Notes: generated by a model not told the origin, from the letters alone. DNA of 64,000 nt from Arthrobacter sp. V1I9 (GCF_030817075.1 NZ_JAUSYU010000001.1:496001-560000); one strand, 5' to 3'. Shown: positions 18,147-27,850, numbered from the stretch's first letter. Numbers and translations: made by a program.

Positions 18147-19973
18147 TCAGACCAAAGAGTCCTTCCAGGCGCCGTGCAGGTCCGCGAAGCGTCCGCCGCC
18201 CCCGATCAGTTCTGCGGGCGATCCATCCTCAACAATGCGGCCGTTGTGGACCACCAGCACGCGGTCCGCCGTCTCCACCGTGGACAGTCTGTGGGCGATG
18301 ATCAGCGCAGTCCTGCTGGCAGTGTCGGTGCCCGCGAGGAGCCGGGCCAGGCCGGCCTGCACCAGCCTCTCTGAAGGAATATCAAGCGAGGACGTTGCCT
18401 CGTCCAGGATCAGCACGGCCGGGCGGGCTAGGAACGCCCTTGCGAAACTGATGAGCTGGCGCTGGCCGGAGGACACCCGGCCGCCGCGCTTATTGACATC
18501 TGTGTCATAGCCGTCCGGCAGTTCAAGGATGAATTCATGTGCCCCTACGGACTTGGCTGCTTCCTCGATTTCGGCCCGGGAAGCCTCGGGCCGGCCCAGG
18601 GCGATGTTGTCAGCGACGGAACCGCTGAACAGGAAGGCCTCCTGTGTCACCATCACGATGTTCCGCCGCAGGTCCGTTGTGCTCAGGTTCCGGAGGTCCA
18701 CCCCATCAAGGGTGAGGGAGCCTGAGGAGACATCGTAGAAGCGGGCGATCAGCTTGGCCAGGGTGGACTTTCCCGCTCCCGTCTGGCCTACCAGTGCAAC
18801 GGTCTGGCCAGCCGGAATGTGCAGGTTAAGCGTGGGGACGATCACCGGCCCGTCGCCGTAGCGGAATTCCACGTCCTTGAAGTCGATTGCCCCCTTGGCG
18901 TTTTTCAGCGTGACGGGATTTTTGGGCGGCCGCACCGTCGGTACTTCTTCCAACAGCCCTGACACCTTCTCCAGCGCCGCCTGCGCACTCTGGAAGGAGT
19001 TGTAGAACATCGCCATCTGGTCCACCGGCTGGAAGAACCTTTTCGTGGAGAGGATGAGCGCCAACAGCACTCCCACTGCAATATCGCCGGTGAGGACGCG
19101 GAAACCGCCGAAGAGCAGGACCACAGCCACGCAGACGTTGCCGATCAGCACCAGTCCTGGCTGGAAGATGCCGTTGAGGTTAATGGAGCGGACGGTGACC
19201 AACCGGTAGTCCTCCGCGAGTTTTCCGTACCGTTCGGAATTTTCCCGTTCCTTGCGGAAGGCTTTCACGGCCCGGATGCCGGTCATGGTCTCCACGAAGT
19301 GCACGATCAGCCGGGCAGACACCACCCTGGATTCGCGGAAGGCGATCTGTGAATGCTTCTGGTACCAGCGGGCCAGGAAATACATCGGCACGCCGGCGGC
19401 CAGCACCAGCAGGCCGCTGCGCCAGTCCAGGGCGAACACGGTAATAGCGGTGAAGATCATAAACAGCATTCCGGACGCCAGCGAGCTGACCCCGGAATCC
19501 AGGAGTTCGCGAAGAGCCTCCAAGTCCGAAGTCTGCCGTGCAATGATCCGGCCGGACGTGTACTTCTCGTGGAACTCGAGGCTTAGGCGCTGAGTGTGCC
19601 GGAAAACCTTGAGGCGCAGGTCCAGCAGCATGGCCTGGCTCAACTTCGCCGTGGACGTGACGTACAGGGCGGTGAGTCCCGCCGTCGCAATCGCCGCGAG
19701 CAGATAGGCGACGCCGGTGAGCACCAGGGGCAGGTTATCTCCGGCCTGCAGCGCGGGCAGGGCATGGTCGATGCCAAAGGCGATGAGCGCCGGGCCGGCC
19801 ACCCGCGCCGCCTGCGAGAGGACCACTGTGGCTATCGTCAGCCAGAACCGCAGCCGCACGGGCCGGATGAGGGAGCGCAGCAGTGCCAGCGACCGCCGTC
19901 GTACAGCCCTGCTGTCACTCCTGCTCAGGTGGGCGTTGTCTTCGTTGGCGGTGCCGAAGGTGGCCGTGCTCAT
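18147..19973 (-). CDS. ABC exporter half-transporter, catalytic-site subunit with altered signature motif
   Basis: A 608-residue fusion of six transmembrane helices and an ATPase domain (type IV ABC exporter). Walker A is GQTGAGKST, Walker B is [12 protein letters not shown] with the catalytic Glu present, and the H-loop is IIAHRLS, but the signature motif is VSSGQ instead of LSGGQ. Its partner is encoded immediately upstream with a 4-bp overlap (ATGA at 19970-19973). In heterodimeric exporters such as TmrAB or BmrCD, one ATP site is degenerate; here the altered signature would face the partner's altered Walker B. Substrates of such pumps include drugs, lipids and peptides; none is identifiable here. 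Confidence 0.92.
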   Translation of the reverse strand: MSTATFGTANEDNAHLSRSDSRAVRRRSLALLRSLIRPVRLRFWLTIATVVLSQAARVAGPALIAFGIDHALPALQAGDNLPLVLTGVAYLLAAIATAGLTALYVTSTAKLSQAMLLDLRLKVFRHTQRLSLEFHEKYTSGRIIARQTSDLEALRELLDSGVSSLASGMLFMIFTAITVFALDWRSGLLVLAAGVPMYFLARWYQKHSQIAFRESRVVSARLIVHFVETMTGIRAVKAFRKERENSERYGKLAEDYRLVTVRSINLNGIFQPGLVLIGNVCVAVVLLFGGFRVLTGDIAVGVLLALILSTKRFFQPVDQMAMFYNSFQSAQAALEKVSGLLEEVPTVRPPKNPVTLKNAKGAIDFKDVEFRYGDGPVIVPTLNLHIPAGQTVALVGQTGAGKSTLAKLIARFYDVSSGSLTLDGVDLRNLSTTDLRRNIVMVTQEAFLFSGSVADNIALGRPEASRAEIEEAAKSVGAHEFILELPDGYDTDVNKRGGRVSSGQRQLISFARAFLARPAVLILDEATSSLDIPSERLVQAGLARLLAGTDTASRTALIIAHRLSTVETADRVLVVHNGRIVEDGSPAELIGGGGRFADLHGAWKDSLV

Positions 19974-21787
19974 CGGGTGACTTCCTCTGCCTGGATACCG
20001 GCTTCTTTGAGCTCCGACAGCTCGGAGTCCAGGTCCCGTGGTTCCTGGTCAAGGCTGGCGATGACGTAGCGGTAGTGATCGTTGCCGGCCAGCAATTCGG
20101 TGTGGGTCCCGACGGCGGTGATGCGCCCGTCCTCCAGCAGCGCCACCCGGTCCGCCAGCGCGACTGTGGACGGCCGGTGGGCCACGATCAGAGTGGTGGT
20201 GTCCTTCAGCACGGCCCGGAGCCGGGTCTCCACGAGTTCCTCGGTGTGAACGTCCAGGGCGGACAGCGGATCGTCGAGCACCAGCACGAGAGGGCGTGCG
20301 GCGATGGCACGGGCCAGGGCAATGCGCTGCCGCTGCCCGCCGGACAGGCTCAGGCCTTCCTCGCCGATGAGGGTCTCCAGGCCTTCGGGCAGGGAGTAGG
20401 CGAAGTGCGCCTGGGCCACGTCCAGCGCCTCCTCGAGAACCGCATCGTTGCGGACCGGGGCGCCGAGGAGGATGTTGTCCCGGACGGAATTGGAGAACAG
20501 GGTGGTGTCCTCGAAGGCCACTCCCACGATGCGGCGGAGTTCCTCCACGTCGAAGTCCCGCAGGTCCACGCCATCGATGGTGATGGAGCCATCGGTGACG
20601 TCGTACAGGCGGGGCACGAGCTGGATCATGGCGCTTTTGCCGCTTCCGGTGATGCCCACCAGGGCCATCGTCTCGCCGGGCCGGAGATCGAGGTTGATCT
20701 CCTTCAGGATGGGCTTGTCCGGAGCGTCCTCGAAGGCAAAAGTGGCGTTGTTGAAGCGGAGGGCACCGGCGAGCCGGCTGGGCAGCCGGGGCTCAGGGGG
20801 ACTGGTGATGCTGTTGGCTGTGTCCATCACCTCGAAGTGACGGTCGACGGCGGTCTTGGCGGTGAGTGCCATGGCCAGCAGCATGCCGGAGAACTCAACG
20901 GGGGAGGCGATGACGGCGGCAGTGGCAAAAAAGGCCACCAGCGCGCCGATGCTCAGCTGCCCGCTGGCACACAGCATCACACCCACCACGAGTCCCGCGC
21001 CAAGGGCTAGTTCCGGCAACAAGGTGACCACCATTGTGAAGGTGGCCTGCTGGCGCGCCTTATCGATCTCCGTCTGGCGCAGTTCCTCGGCTTGTTCCTC
21101 GAAGTTTTCGAGGGCTTCCCGGCTGCGGCCAAAGGCTTTGAGCACGCGGATACCGTGGACCGACTCCTCCACGGTGGTGGCAAGGTCGCCGGCCTGGTCC
21201 TGGCTGCGGCGCGCCACCCTGCTGAAGCGGGTCCGGAACCGGAAGCTGTAGGCCATGATGGGCGCGGCAGCGGCCAGGAAGATGAGGGCCAGTTGCCAGC
21301 TCATCGCGAACATGACCCCGATTCCGATGATGACCGTCAGGGTGGTGACCACCAGCATGATGGCACCGAAGGCCATCCAGCGGCGCAAGAAGTTCAGGTC
21401 CGTCATGGCGCGGGAGAGAAGTTGGCCGGAACCCCACCGGTCGTGGAACGAGACCGTCAGGTCCTGCAGGTGGCCGTACAAGGAAACCCGCATCCGGGTC
21501 TCAACGGAGGTGGCAGGATTGATGACGAACTGCCGGCGAAGGGCCACCAGCCCGGCCTCCGCCACACCCAGTGCCAGGATGACGCCGGCCGGGATCCAGA
21601 CGGCTTCGGTGGTGCCGCCCGGCTGGAGCGATTCGTTGATCAGTACCCGGAGAACCTGCGGAATGGCCAAGGCAACAACACTGGCCAGAAGTGCGCACAG
21701 AAGTCCCATGAGAAGCCGGGGGATGATTGGCCTGACATGGGGATAGAGACGGCTGATGGATCGAAAAAAAGATGTCTGCTTGGCCAT
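19970..21787 (-). CDS. ABC exporter half-transporter, degenerate-site subunit
   Basis: A 605-residue partner of the downstream half-transporter. It has six membrane helices and an ATPase domain with Walker [10 protein letters not shown], a canonical signature [16 protein letters not shown] and H-loop VAHRPS. Walker B reads [12 protein letters not shown]: the catalytic Glu is replaced by Asp, so this nucleotide site should hydrolyse poorly. Together with the VSSGQ of the partner this makes one consensus and one degenerate site, the hallmark of heterodimeric exporters. It is the promoter-proximal gene; a MarR-like inverted repeat lies 28 bp upstream of its ATG. Confidence 0.92.
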   Translation of the reverse strand: MAKQTSFFRSISRLYPHVRPIIPRLLMGLLCALLASVVALAIPQVLRVLINESLQPGGTTEAVWIPAGVILALGVAEAGLVALRRQFVINPATSVETRMRVSLYGHLQDLTVSFHDRWGSGQLLSRAMTDLNFLRRWMAFGAIMLVVTTLTVIIGIGVMFAMSWQLALIFLAAAAPIMAYSFRFRTRFSRVARRSQDQAGDLATTVEESVHGIRVLKAFGRSREALENFEEQAEELRQTEIDKARQQATFTMVVTLLPELALGAGLVVGVMLCASGQLSIGALVAFFATAAVIASPVEFSGMLLAMALTAKTAVDRHFEVMDTANSITSPPEPRLPSRLAGALRFNNATFAFEDAPDKPILKEINLDLRPGETMALVGITGSGKSAMIQLVPRLYDVTDGSITIDGVDLRDFDVEELRRIVGVAFEDTTLFSNSVRDNILLGAPVRNDAVLEEALDVAQAHFAYSLPEGLETLIGEEGLSLSGGQRQRIALARAIAARPLVLVLDDPLSALDVHTEELVETRLRAVLKDTTTLIVAHRPSTVALADRVALLEDGRITAVGTHTELLAGNDHYRYVIASLDQEPRDLDSELSELKEAGIQAEEVTR

Positions 21788-21814
21788 GCCCGCTTCTCAA
21801 GCTCTAAAACGAAT

Positions 21815-21835
21815 GTAGTTTCCCGTAGCAACTAC
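21815..21835. promoter_or_regulatory. Inverted repeat upstream of the ABC exporter operon
   Basis: GTAGTT (21815-21820) and AACTAC (21830-21835) are perfect inverted repeats with a 9-bp centre. On the minus strand a possible -10 box TAGGGT (21834-21839) abuts it, so a bound repressor would block transcription. The spacing is like MarR-family operators common at efflux genes. No regulator gene adjoins. Confidence 0.4.
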
Positions 21836-21933
21836 CCTATGCCATGGCGTGAGCCGATTCACAGGCAACTATGCTGCGTTCAGAGGTTGGCCAGTTATTG
21901 CGATTGGCAATGACTCCCGTAACTGCAAGGCGG

Positions 21934-22896
21934 TTAGCTGGGTGAGGTGAGGGTAAGCAGGACGGCTTCCGGCCTGCAGGCGATGCGGACCGGGGCGAAG
22001 CGGGAAGTGCCGATGCCGCCCGAGACGTTGACCGGCGTCGTACTTCCGTTGCTTTGCCAGTCGTTAAGCCCCTTGGCCCGCCATGTGGGGAGATCACAGT
22101 TTGACACCAGCGCGCCGTAACCGGGGAGGCACAACTGACCGCCGTGCGTATGGCCGGCGAGCAGGAGGTCCGCGCCGTCCTCCGTAAAGTGGTCCAGCAC
22201 GCGCTGGTAGGGGGCGTGGATGACGGCGACCTTGAGGTGCGGAGTGGCATTTTGGTTGATGGTGCCCCGGGGCCAGCCCGCGTAGCGTTCCCTGTTCAGG
22301 TGCGGATCGTCCACGCCGGAGAAGTCGAAACGGATGCCCTTCAGGACCACGGACTGGTGCCGGTTGGTCAGGTCCACCCAGCCGCCCATGCCGAAACCGG
22401 AACGCAGCCGCGGCCAGTCCAGCACGGTGGGTTTCGGTTTGGCACTGGATGGTCCCCGCAGGTACGAAGCCGGGTTTTTCAGGCTGGGGGCGAAGTAATC
22501 ATTGGAACCGGGGACGAAGACGCCGGGGAACTCCATGAGGGGGCGGAGAGCCTGCAGAAGCGGGTCCACCGCCTTGGCGTGGCTGAGGTTGTCGCCTGTG
22601 TTGACCACCAGATCGGGTTCAAGACCGGCAAGTGATTCCAGCCAGGCAGCCTTCTTTTGCTGCCCGGGGACAAAGTGGATGTCGCTCAGATGGAGGACGC
22701 GGAATGGCGCCTGCCCGGGAGGGAGGATGTCCAGCGTCTCTTCGCGGAGCTCAAACTGGTTCTTCTCCCACAGGCCATAGCCAAAGGCGGCGATTCCGGC
22801 AGCAGCCCCGGCTCCTGCGGTGACGGCAAAGCCGCGCCCGATGGTTCGGGCGCGGCCGGCCAATGCACTGATCGGGATCATCGGGCTAATCGTCAT
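21934..22896 (-). CDS. Membrane-anchored metallophosphoesterase
   Basis: A 320-residue calcineurin-like phosphoesterase with an N-terminal hydrophobic segment (about residues 20-40). Metal-site motifs appear in order: HLSDIHFVPG, NTGDNLSH, VPGSNDYF and AGHTHGGQ. The third is usually GNHD/E; here GSND lacks the His, as I recall for the actinobacterial YaeI-like subgroup. The ATG at 22896 overlaps the end of the PBP gene; ATG 22881 is the alternative. The overlap implies cotranscription and a cell-surface role, perhaps on lipid or envelope phosphoesters. Substrate unknown. Confidence 0.82.
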   Translation of the reverse strand: MTISPMIPISALAGRARTIGRGFAVTAGAGAAAGIAAFGYGLWEKNQFELREETLDILPPGQAPFRVLHLSDIHFVPGQQKKAAWLESLAGLEPDLVVNTGDNLSHAKAVDPLLQALRPLMEFPGVFVPGSNDYFAPSLKNPASYLRGPSSAKPKPTVLDWPRLRSGFGMGGWVDLTNRHQSVVLKGIRFDFSGVDDPHLNRERYAGWPRGTINQNATPHLKVAVIHAPYQRVLDHFTEDGADLLLAGHTHGGQLCLPGYGALVSNCDLPTWRAKGLNDWQSNGSTTPVNVSGGIGTSRFAPVRIACRPEAVLLTLTSPS

Positions 22897-25249
22897 TGTT
22901 CCCGTTTCCATTGCCGTTCCCGTTGTTGCTCGGCTCGGGGGCGGGCTCAGGGGCTGCCGGGGTGGAGTTAGCGGGCCCCTGCTCCTGGGGCGCTTCGGGT
23001 GCGGCGGAATTGTTGTCGCGGTTGAATCCACCGCCGCCGTAAAGCATCTCGTTTGGCGGCGCCGGGAAGGGTTCGGTACCGAACGACGGGGCGACCCGCG
23101 ACATGAAGTTGGAGAACATGGGTCCGGCGATCATGTAGCCGTCGATGCCCTGGTAAAACGTTCCGTTGACGGTGATGTTCTGGCCGGAACGGCCTTGGGC
23201 GCCCAGCGGGTCACCGAACCAGGCAGCTGTGGCCAGGCCGGTGGTGTGGCCAACAACCCAGGTGGATCCGTTGTTGTTGGACGTACCGGTCTTTGCGCCG
23301 ATCGGGAAGCTGGTCCGGGTGGAAATCCGGGGCTGGATCAACGAACCCGATCCCTGGTTGAGGACTTCCTGCAGGGCGTAGTTCACGCCGCGGGCGACCT
23401 CCGGCGTCACGGCGTCGCGGCAGCTGGTGGACTGTGCCGGAAGCTGGGCGCCGGTCTGGTCCGTGACGGACGAGATGGCGATGGGCTCGCAGTACTTTCC
23501 GTCATTGGCGAACGTAGCGAAGGCGCTGGCCATGGTGAGCGGGGCCGTCTGGGTGGAACCCAGCAGGTTGGCCAGCGTGGACATGTTGACCTTCGGGTTC
23601 GGTTCGGCGATCCTGCCTGCGTCATCGAGGACGATTTTGCCGTTCTGGTCCATCTTGGGCAGCCCGCCGTGGAGTCCGGTGGCGTCCACGATCTTCTGGA
23701 TGCCGCAGAAGTCCAGCTGCGCTGCTGAGGCGAACGTGACGGTGTTGATGGAGTTGTACAGGCCTTCAAGGACGGACAGGGGGCGGTACCACTGGGGTTC
23801 GGCGTTCTGCAGGTCATCTGCCGTGCCCAGGTTCTGGTTCTTCTGTTCGGTGCTGTACCCGCCGGTCACCTGGCCGCAGGAGTTGCGCCAGGGGAAGCCC
23901 AGCGGGTAGACGCGCTGGGCTGCGTCAACCACGGTGTTCATGGACTTGCCCTCATTGAGCCACTGGGCAAACGTGAACGGCTTCATGGTGGACCCGGGCT
24001 GGGCGCCACCCAGGCCGTTAAGGTCGTTGCCGTCCTTATCCAGCTTGTCCACGTTGAAGTTCACCTGCGAGTCGAAGGACCCCTTGGCCGGCAGGAACTT
24101 CGTGTTCTGGGCCATTGAGACGATTTTGCCGCTGTTGGGTTGCACGGAGACCATGGCTGCGCCCCACTTGTCCGGGTTGGCGCCGGCCGAAGCGTTGACC
24201 TGCTCCTGAGCCACGGCCTGCGCGTTCGGATCCAATGTGGTCTTGATGGTCAGGCCGCCGCCGTAGATAAGGCGTTGCCGCTCTGCAAGTTCGGCGCCGT
24301 AGGCCGGGTTGTTCTCCAGCAGGTGGAGAACATAGTCACAGAAGTACGGGGCGGTGGAAGCGTAGGCGCAGCCCTGCTTCGGCTGGGTCACCTTGGTTTT
24401 CACCGGAGTGGCAACAGCAGCGTCGTGCTCAGCCTTCGTGATTTTGCCCTGGCTGAGCATCAGGCTCAGTACCAGGTCGCGGCGCTGTTTGGCGTTCTCC
24501 GGATTGCTGATGGGGTCGAACGCGGACGGGCTGTTGACCAGGCCCGCCAGCAGAGCAGCCTGGGGAAGGCTCAGGTTCTTGGCTGTGGTGCTGAAGAAGA
24601 AACGGGAGGCGGCTTCAATGCCGTACGCGTCGCGGTTGAAGAAGACGATGTTCAGGTAGCCCTCAAGGATCTGCTCCTTGCTGAACTCTTTCTCCAGGGC
24701 GATGGCCAGCTTCATTTCGCGGAGCTTGTCGCCCACACCCTTGTTCACACCATTGAGCTTGATGTCCTCGTCCCTGCCCTCGGCGGCGAGATTGGAGTTG
24801 AGGACATTGTTCACGTACTGCTGGGTGATGGTGGAGGCGCCCTGCCTGTTTCCGCGTGCGGTGCTGACAACTGCCCGCAGGATGCCTGTGGTGTCCACAC
24901 CGCCGTGCTCATAAAAACGGCTGTCCTCGACGGCGATGACAGCTTCTTTCACGAAAGGCGAAATCTGGTTGAGGGCAACCTTGGTGCGGTTTTCCTTGTA
25001 GACGCTGGCGATCTCGCTGCCGTCCGCGGCCAAAATCCGGGTGGTCTGGTTGGGCGGATCCACCTTCAGCTCCGCCGGAAGGGTGTCGAAGAACTCGATC
25101 GAACCGCTGGCTGCGCTGCCTGAAACGGCCGCCGCGGGGACCAACAGGCCTGCTACCAGGACACCGCAAATAGCACTCACGCCAAGGAAGACCAGGATCT
25201 TTCCAAGGGTGGTGGCAGTGTCGAATAATGGGTTCTTACGAGGAGCCAT
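22886..25249 (-). CDS. Class A penicillin-binding protein (transglycosylase/transpeptidase)
   Basis: A 787-residue bifunctional peptidoglycan synthase. A short cytoplasmic tail and a membrane helix (about residues 16-38) precede the GT51 glycosyltransferase with EDSRFYEHGGVD and QGASTITQQYVNN, then the transpeptidase with Ser420 in GSTMKPF, YNSINT and KTGTSNNNG. The C-terminal 70 residues are Pro/Glu/Asn-rich and end in NNGNGNGNGNNDD. The start at 25249 (MAPRKNPLFD) is chosen over a codon 24 residues upstream because the family starts here. It resembles mycobacterial PonA-type proteins. The following metallophosphoesterase overlaps its 3' end. Confidence 0.93.
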   Translation of the reverse strand: MAPRKNPLFDTATTLGKILVFLGVSAICGVLVAGLLVPAAAVSGSAASGSIEFFDTLPAELKVDPPNQTTRILAADGSEIASVYKENRTKVALNQISPFVKEAVIAVEDSRFYEHGGVDTTGILRAVVSTARGNRQGASTITQQYVNNVLNSNLAAEGRDEDIKLNGVNKGVGDKLREMKLAIALEKEFSKEQILEGYLNIVFFNRDAYGIEAASRFFFSTTAKNLSLPQAALLAGLVNSPSAFDPISNPENAKQRRDLVLSLMLSQGKITKAEHDAAVATPVKTKVTQPKQGCAYASTAPYFCDYVLHLLENNPAYGAELAERQRLIYGGGLTIKTTLDPNAQAVAQEQVNASAGANPDKWGAAMVSVQPNSGKIVSMAQNTKFLPAKGSFDSQVNFNVDKLDKDGNDLNGLGGAQPGSTMKPFTFAQWLNEGKSMNTVVDAAQRVYPLGFPWRNSCGQVTGGYSTEQKNQNLGTADDLQNAEPQWYRPLSVLEGLYNSINTVTFASAAQLDFCGIQKIVDATGLHGGLPKMDQNGKIVLDDAGRIAEPNPKVNMSTLANLLGSTQTAPLTMASAFATFANDGKYCEPIAISSVTDQTGAQLPAQSTSCRDAVTPEVARGVNYALQEVLNQGSGSLIQPRISTRTSFPIGAKTGTSNNNGSTWVVGHTTGLATAAWFGDPLGAQGRSGQNITVNGTFYQGIDGYMIAGPMFSNFMSRVAPSFGTEPFPAPPNEMLYGGGGFNRDNNSAAPEAPQEQGPANSTPAAPEPAPEPSNNGNGNGNGNNDD

Positions 25250-25273
25250 GTTTTCCACTTTACCGGCAAGGAC

Positions 25274-25279
25274 TAGTCT
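25274..25279 (+). promoter_or_regulatory. -10 box for a leaderless transcript
   Basis: TAGTCT ends 7 bp before the ATG at 25287, where transcription should start. There is no Shine-Dalgarno sequence. Confidence 0.5.
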
Positions 25280-25286
25280 TTCTCTC

Positions 25287-25442
25287 ATGACCAAATGGGA
25301 GTACGCCACGATTCCGCTCATTATTCACGCCACAAAGCAGATTCTGGACCAGTGGGGAGATGACGGCTGGGAGCTCGTCCAGGTAGTCCCCGGACCGGAC
25401 GGAAACGGCCTGGTTGCCTACCTGAAGAGGGAGAAGCCTTAG
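25287..25442 (+). CDS. Conserved 51-residue protein
   Basis: A small protein beginning MTKWEYATIPLIIHATKQIL and ending LVAYLKREKP, with GWELVQVVPG in the middle; the pattern is like the short DUF4177-type beta-hairpin proteins seen in many actinobacteria next to a RidA gene. It is soluble, with no signal peptide. A -10 box 7 bp upstream and no ribosome site suggest a leaderless messenger. The stop lies one base before the RidA start. Function unknown; conservation of position suggests a link to RidA. Confidence 0.75.
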   Translation: MTKWEYATIPLIIHATKQILDQWGDDGWELVQVVPGPDGNGLVAYLKREKP

Positions 25443-25443
25443 C

Positions 25444-25977
25444 ATGAGCGCTTCTGCAGAAGCCCACTCCGGCACGTCCGCTGCGCCGATCTCGGCCGTT
25501 GAGCAGCGGCTCGCCGAGTTGGGAATCACACTTCCTGAGGTTGCCGCGCCGGTAGCCGCCTACGTTCCGGCAGTAATCTCCGGCAACCACGTGTACACCT
25601 CCGGCCAGTTGCCCTTCGTCAACGGCAAGCTCGAGGCCACCGGCAAGGTTTCCGCCGGGACCGGGGGCTTCGCGGACGAGCCCACCGTTTCGCCGGAGGA
25701 CGCACAGCGGTTCGCCGCAGTCTGCGCCGTCAACGCCCTGGCCGCCGTTAAGAGCGTCATCGGGGATCTGGACCGCATCACCCGCATTGTCAAGGTTGTG
25801 GGATTCGTCTCTTCAGACCCCTCCTTTACGGGACAGCCCGGCGTCATCAACGGTGCGTCGGAGCTGCTGGGCCGGGTCCTCGGTGACGCAGGCCAGCACG
25901 CGCGTTCCGCCGTCGGCGTTTCCGTGCTGCCTCTCGACTCTCCCGTAGAGGTCGAACTGATCGCCGAATTCAGCTAG
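25444..25977 (+). CDS. RidA family protein
   Basis: A 177-residue member of the RidA/YjgF family; classical members hydrolyse reactive enamine/imine intermediates such as 2-aminoacrylate. This copy belongs to a longer subgroup with an extra N-terminal 20 residues (MSASAEAHSGTSAAPISAVE). The core contains YVPAVISGNHVYTSGQLPF, and the C-terminal segment ARSAVGVSVLPLDSPVEVE carries the region where RidA has its conserved Arg in a different setting, so deaminase activity is uncertain. It forms a tight operon with the 51-residue gene before it and the Nudix gene 15 bp after it. Confidence 0.88.
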   Translation: MSASAEAHSGTSAAPISAVEQRLAELGITLPEVAAPVAAYVPAVISGNHVYTSGQLPFVNGKLEATGKVSAGTGGFADEPTVSPEDAQRFAAVCAVNALAAVKSVIGDLDRITRIVKVVGFVSSDPSFTGQPGVINGASELLGRVLGDAGQHARSAVGVSVLPLDSPVEVELIAEFS

Positions 25978-25992
25978 GACCGGTCGCTTCCT

Positions 25993-26904
25993 TTGCCTCA
26001 GCTAGCCCGACGCCTGTTTGCACTCCCTCAGGATCTTGAAGGGGCAGCGCAGAGCTGGCTCGAACACGGCGAACGGACCCCGCGGGCCGCGCGCCTTGCT
26101 TCATCCGTTGTCCTGCTGCGTGATTCCCCCACCGGCCTGGAAACGTGGCTGGGTTACCGGCCCGGCTCCTCGCCGCTGGGGGTCCTCGCGTTCCCCGGCG
26201 GTTCCCTGGACGCTGCCGACGACGACCCCGTCGGCTGGCTGGGCCCCTCACCACAGCATTGGGCTGAGCAGATGGGGACGGACGACGTCGGGCTGGCGCG
26301 GCGGCACGTGCTGGGCGCCATCCGCGAACTCTTCGAGGAAACCGGAGTACTGCTTGCCGGTGCCGATATGGCAAGCACAGTCGAGGCCACGTCCACGCCG
26401 GAATACATGCGGGCCCGCCTTGCCGTGGCCGAGCAGGAAAAAACCTTTCCGGAGGTGCTGGCCAAGCGTGGGCTGTCCGTCCGGACCGACCTGCTGAAGT
26501 CCCTGGTGAACTGGCGCAGCCCGGACTTCGCGCACCGCAGGTTCGACACCCGCTACTTCGCCGCAACGGTGCCCCTGAACCAGCAGCCCACCCTGCTTGA
26601 CGGCAAAGGGGTGTGGGGCCGGTGGGTGAATGCGGCCAATGTCATCGCCGGACGTGACACCACTGACCTCGGCGACGAGGTGGGCCAGGAAAACACCGTG
26701 GGGCGCACCCTCGGCGGCCTCCTGGTGCCAGGTTCCGAAATCATGCTCGAAAAAATGGCGGCTGCCAACGGGTGCATCGCCTACCTCAGCTACAAGCGCA
26801 AGGCCCACGTGTACCAGCCGCAGCTCGTGGAAGAAGACGGAAGGCTGCTGCTCGAAGTCGAAGCCGCAAAGACCACCGCCGGGGATCCCCAGCGCGAACG
26901 CTAG
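25993..26904 (+). CDS. NUDT19-like Nudix hydrolase
   Basis: A 303-residue protein. The Nudix box is split: FPGGSLDAADDD, then about 35 extra residues, then the catalytic helix RELFEETGVLL. This interrupted box is typical of the NUDT19/RP2p group, whose animal members hydrolyse CoA and its derivatives. The TTG start at 25993 follows the RidA stop by 15 bp. The C-terminal third (PGSEIMLEKMAAANGC onward) is less conserved. CoA-diphosphatase activity is an inference from the animal relatives. Confidence 0.82.
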   Translation: MPQLARRLFALPQDLEGAAQSWLEHGERTPRAARLASSVVLLRDSPTGLETWLGYRPGSSPLGVLAFPGGSLDAADDDPVGWLGPSPQHWAEQMGTDDVGLARRHVLGAIRELFEETGVLLAGADMASTVEATSTPEYMRARLAVAEQEKTFPEVLAKRGLSVRTDLLKSLVNWRSPDFAHRRFDTRYFAATVPLNQQPTLLDGKGVWGRWVNAANVIAGRDTTDLGDEVGQENTVGRTLGGLLVPGSEIMLEKMAAANGCIAYLSYKRKAHVYQPQLVEEDGRLLLEVEAAKTTAGDPQRER

Positions 26905-27089
26905 ATGCGGCGGAGCGTTGAGTACGGGCGGCTGGGCAGGTTGCCTGCGGTCCACCGCCTCACGGGCGGTTCCAGCGGAATCTGCCCGTGGCCGTCTTTG
27001 ACCACCAGGACCACCGTGCCGATTATCGCGGCAACTGACGCCAGGCCCAACAGGATCAACACAACAGCCATAGCCACGGACATTGCCAT
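26901..27089 (-). CDS. Small single-span membrane protein
   Basis: A 62-residue protein with one N-terminal membrane helix (about residues 5-30, rich in Val/Ala/Leu) and a basic tail containing RRWTAGNLPSRPYS, a pattern I recognise in small actinobacterial membrane proteins of unknown function. AGAGGTG precedes the start; ATG 27083 is an equally possible start. Its end overlaps the convergent Nudix gene by four bases. Confidence 0.6.
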   Translation of the reverse strand: MAMSVAMAVVLILLGLASVAAIIGTVVLVVKDGHGQIPLEPPVRRWTAGNLPSRPYSTLRRI

Positions 27090-27134
27090 GCACCTCTAGC
27101 CCTAATTTTACCGCCGGGCTGCCGTGGACACGCA

Positions 27135-27160
27135 AAAGGCCGCCCCTTGGGGCGGCCTTT
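27135..27160 (-). terminator. Bidirectional-looking terminator after the Crp-family gene
   Basis: AAAGGCCGCCCC and GGGGCGGCCTTT form a 12-bp perfect stem with a two-base centre and A/T ends, 13 bp past the regulator's stop. Confidence 0.75.
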
Positions 27161-27172
27161 GTGCTGAGGGGA

Positions 27173-27850
27173 CTAGCGGGAGCGCTGGCGGAGGCGCTGC
27201 ATGTCCAGGATGACCACGGCGCGGGCTTCCAGGCGCAGCCAACCGCGCTGGACGAATTCGGCGAGGGCCTTGTTCACGGTCTCGCGGGAGGCGCCCACCA
27301 GCTGGGCCAGTTCTTCCTGCGTGAGTTCGTGGGCCACCAGGACACCGTCCGTGGCGGGCCGGCCGAAGCGGTCCGCCAGGTCCAGGAGGGCCTTGGCGAC
27401 GCGGCCGGGAACGTCGGAGAACACCAGATCCGACAAGGAATCGTTGGTGCGGCGCAGCCGGCGGGCCAGGGCCTGCAGGAGCTGCGCGGAAACCTCGGGC
27501 CGGGTGCGCAGCAGGTTGTTCAGGCTTTCGTTCTTCAGCCCCGCCAGGCGGGTCTCGGACACCGCAGTGGCGGTGGCAGTGCGCGGGCTCGGATCGAACA
27601 GTGCCATTTCGCCGAAAAGTTCGCCCGGGCCGAGGATGGCCAGCAGGGATTCCCGGCCGTCGGGCGAGGTGCGCCCAAGCTTCACCTTGCCGGAGACGAT
27701 GAAGTAGAGCTGGTCGCCCTGGTCGCCCTCACGGAAAACCGAAGCACCGCGGGAAAGGTCCACCTCGGTGAGCTCGTCCGTCAGCAGACGGAATGCGTCG
27801 TCGTCGAGCGTGGCGAAAAGTGGTGCTCGGCGCAGTACCTCGATGTCCAT
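27173..27850 (-). CDS. Crp/Fnr-family regulator, GlxR-like
   Basis: A 225-residue cAMP-receptor-type regulator close in length and sequence to GlxR/Crp of Corynebacterium and Mycobacterium. The cyclic-nucleotide-binding domain includes GDQLYFIVSGKVKLGR and the phosphate-binding cassette FGEMALFDPSPRTATATA, where Glu and the Arg-Thr pair should contact cAMP. The C-terminal winged helix has ELTQEELAQLVGASRETVNK as the DNA-reading helix. The ATG at 27850 has AGGAG 8 bp upstream. GlxR-like proteins control carbon metabolism globally; a Crp-type site upstream of acs in this window fits. Confidence 0.93.
   Translation of the reverse strand: MDIEVLRRAPLFATLDDDAFRLLTDELTEVDLSRGASVFREGDQGDQLYFIVSGKVKLGRTSPDGRESLLAILGPGELFGEMALFDPSPRTATATAVSETRLAGLKNESLNNLLRTRPEVSAQLLQALARRLRRTNDSLSDLVFSDVPGRVAKALLDLADRFGRPATDGVLVAHELTQEELAQLVGASRETVNKALAEFVQRGWLRLEARAVVILDMQRLRQRSR

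Noticed and set aside
19883..21010. 375-codon plus-strand frame opposite the ABC exporter
   Set aside because: Both half-transporters with all ATPase motifs are on the minus strand.
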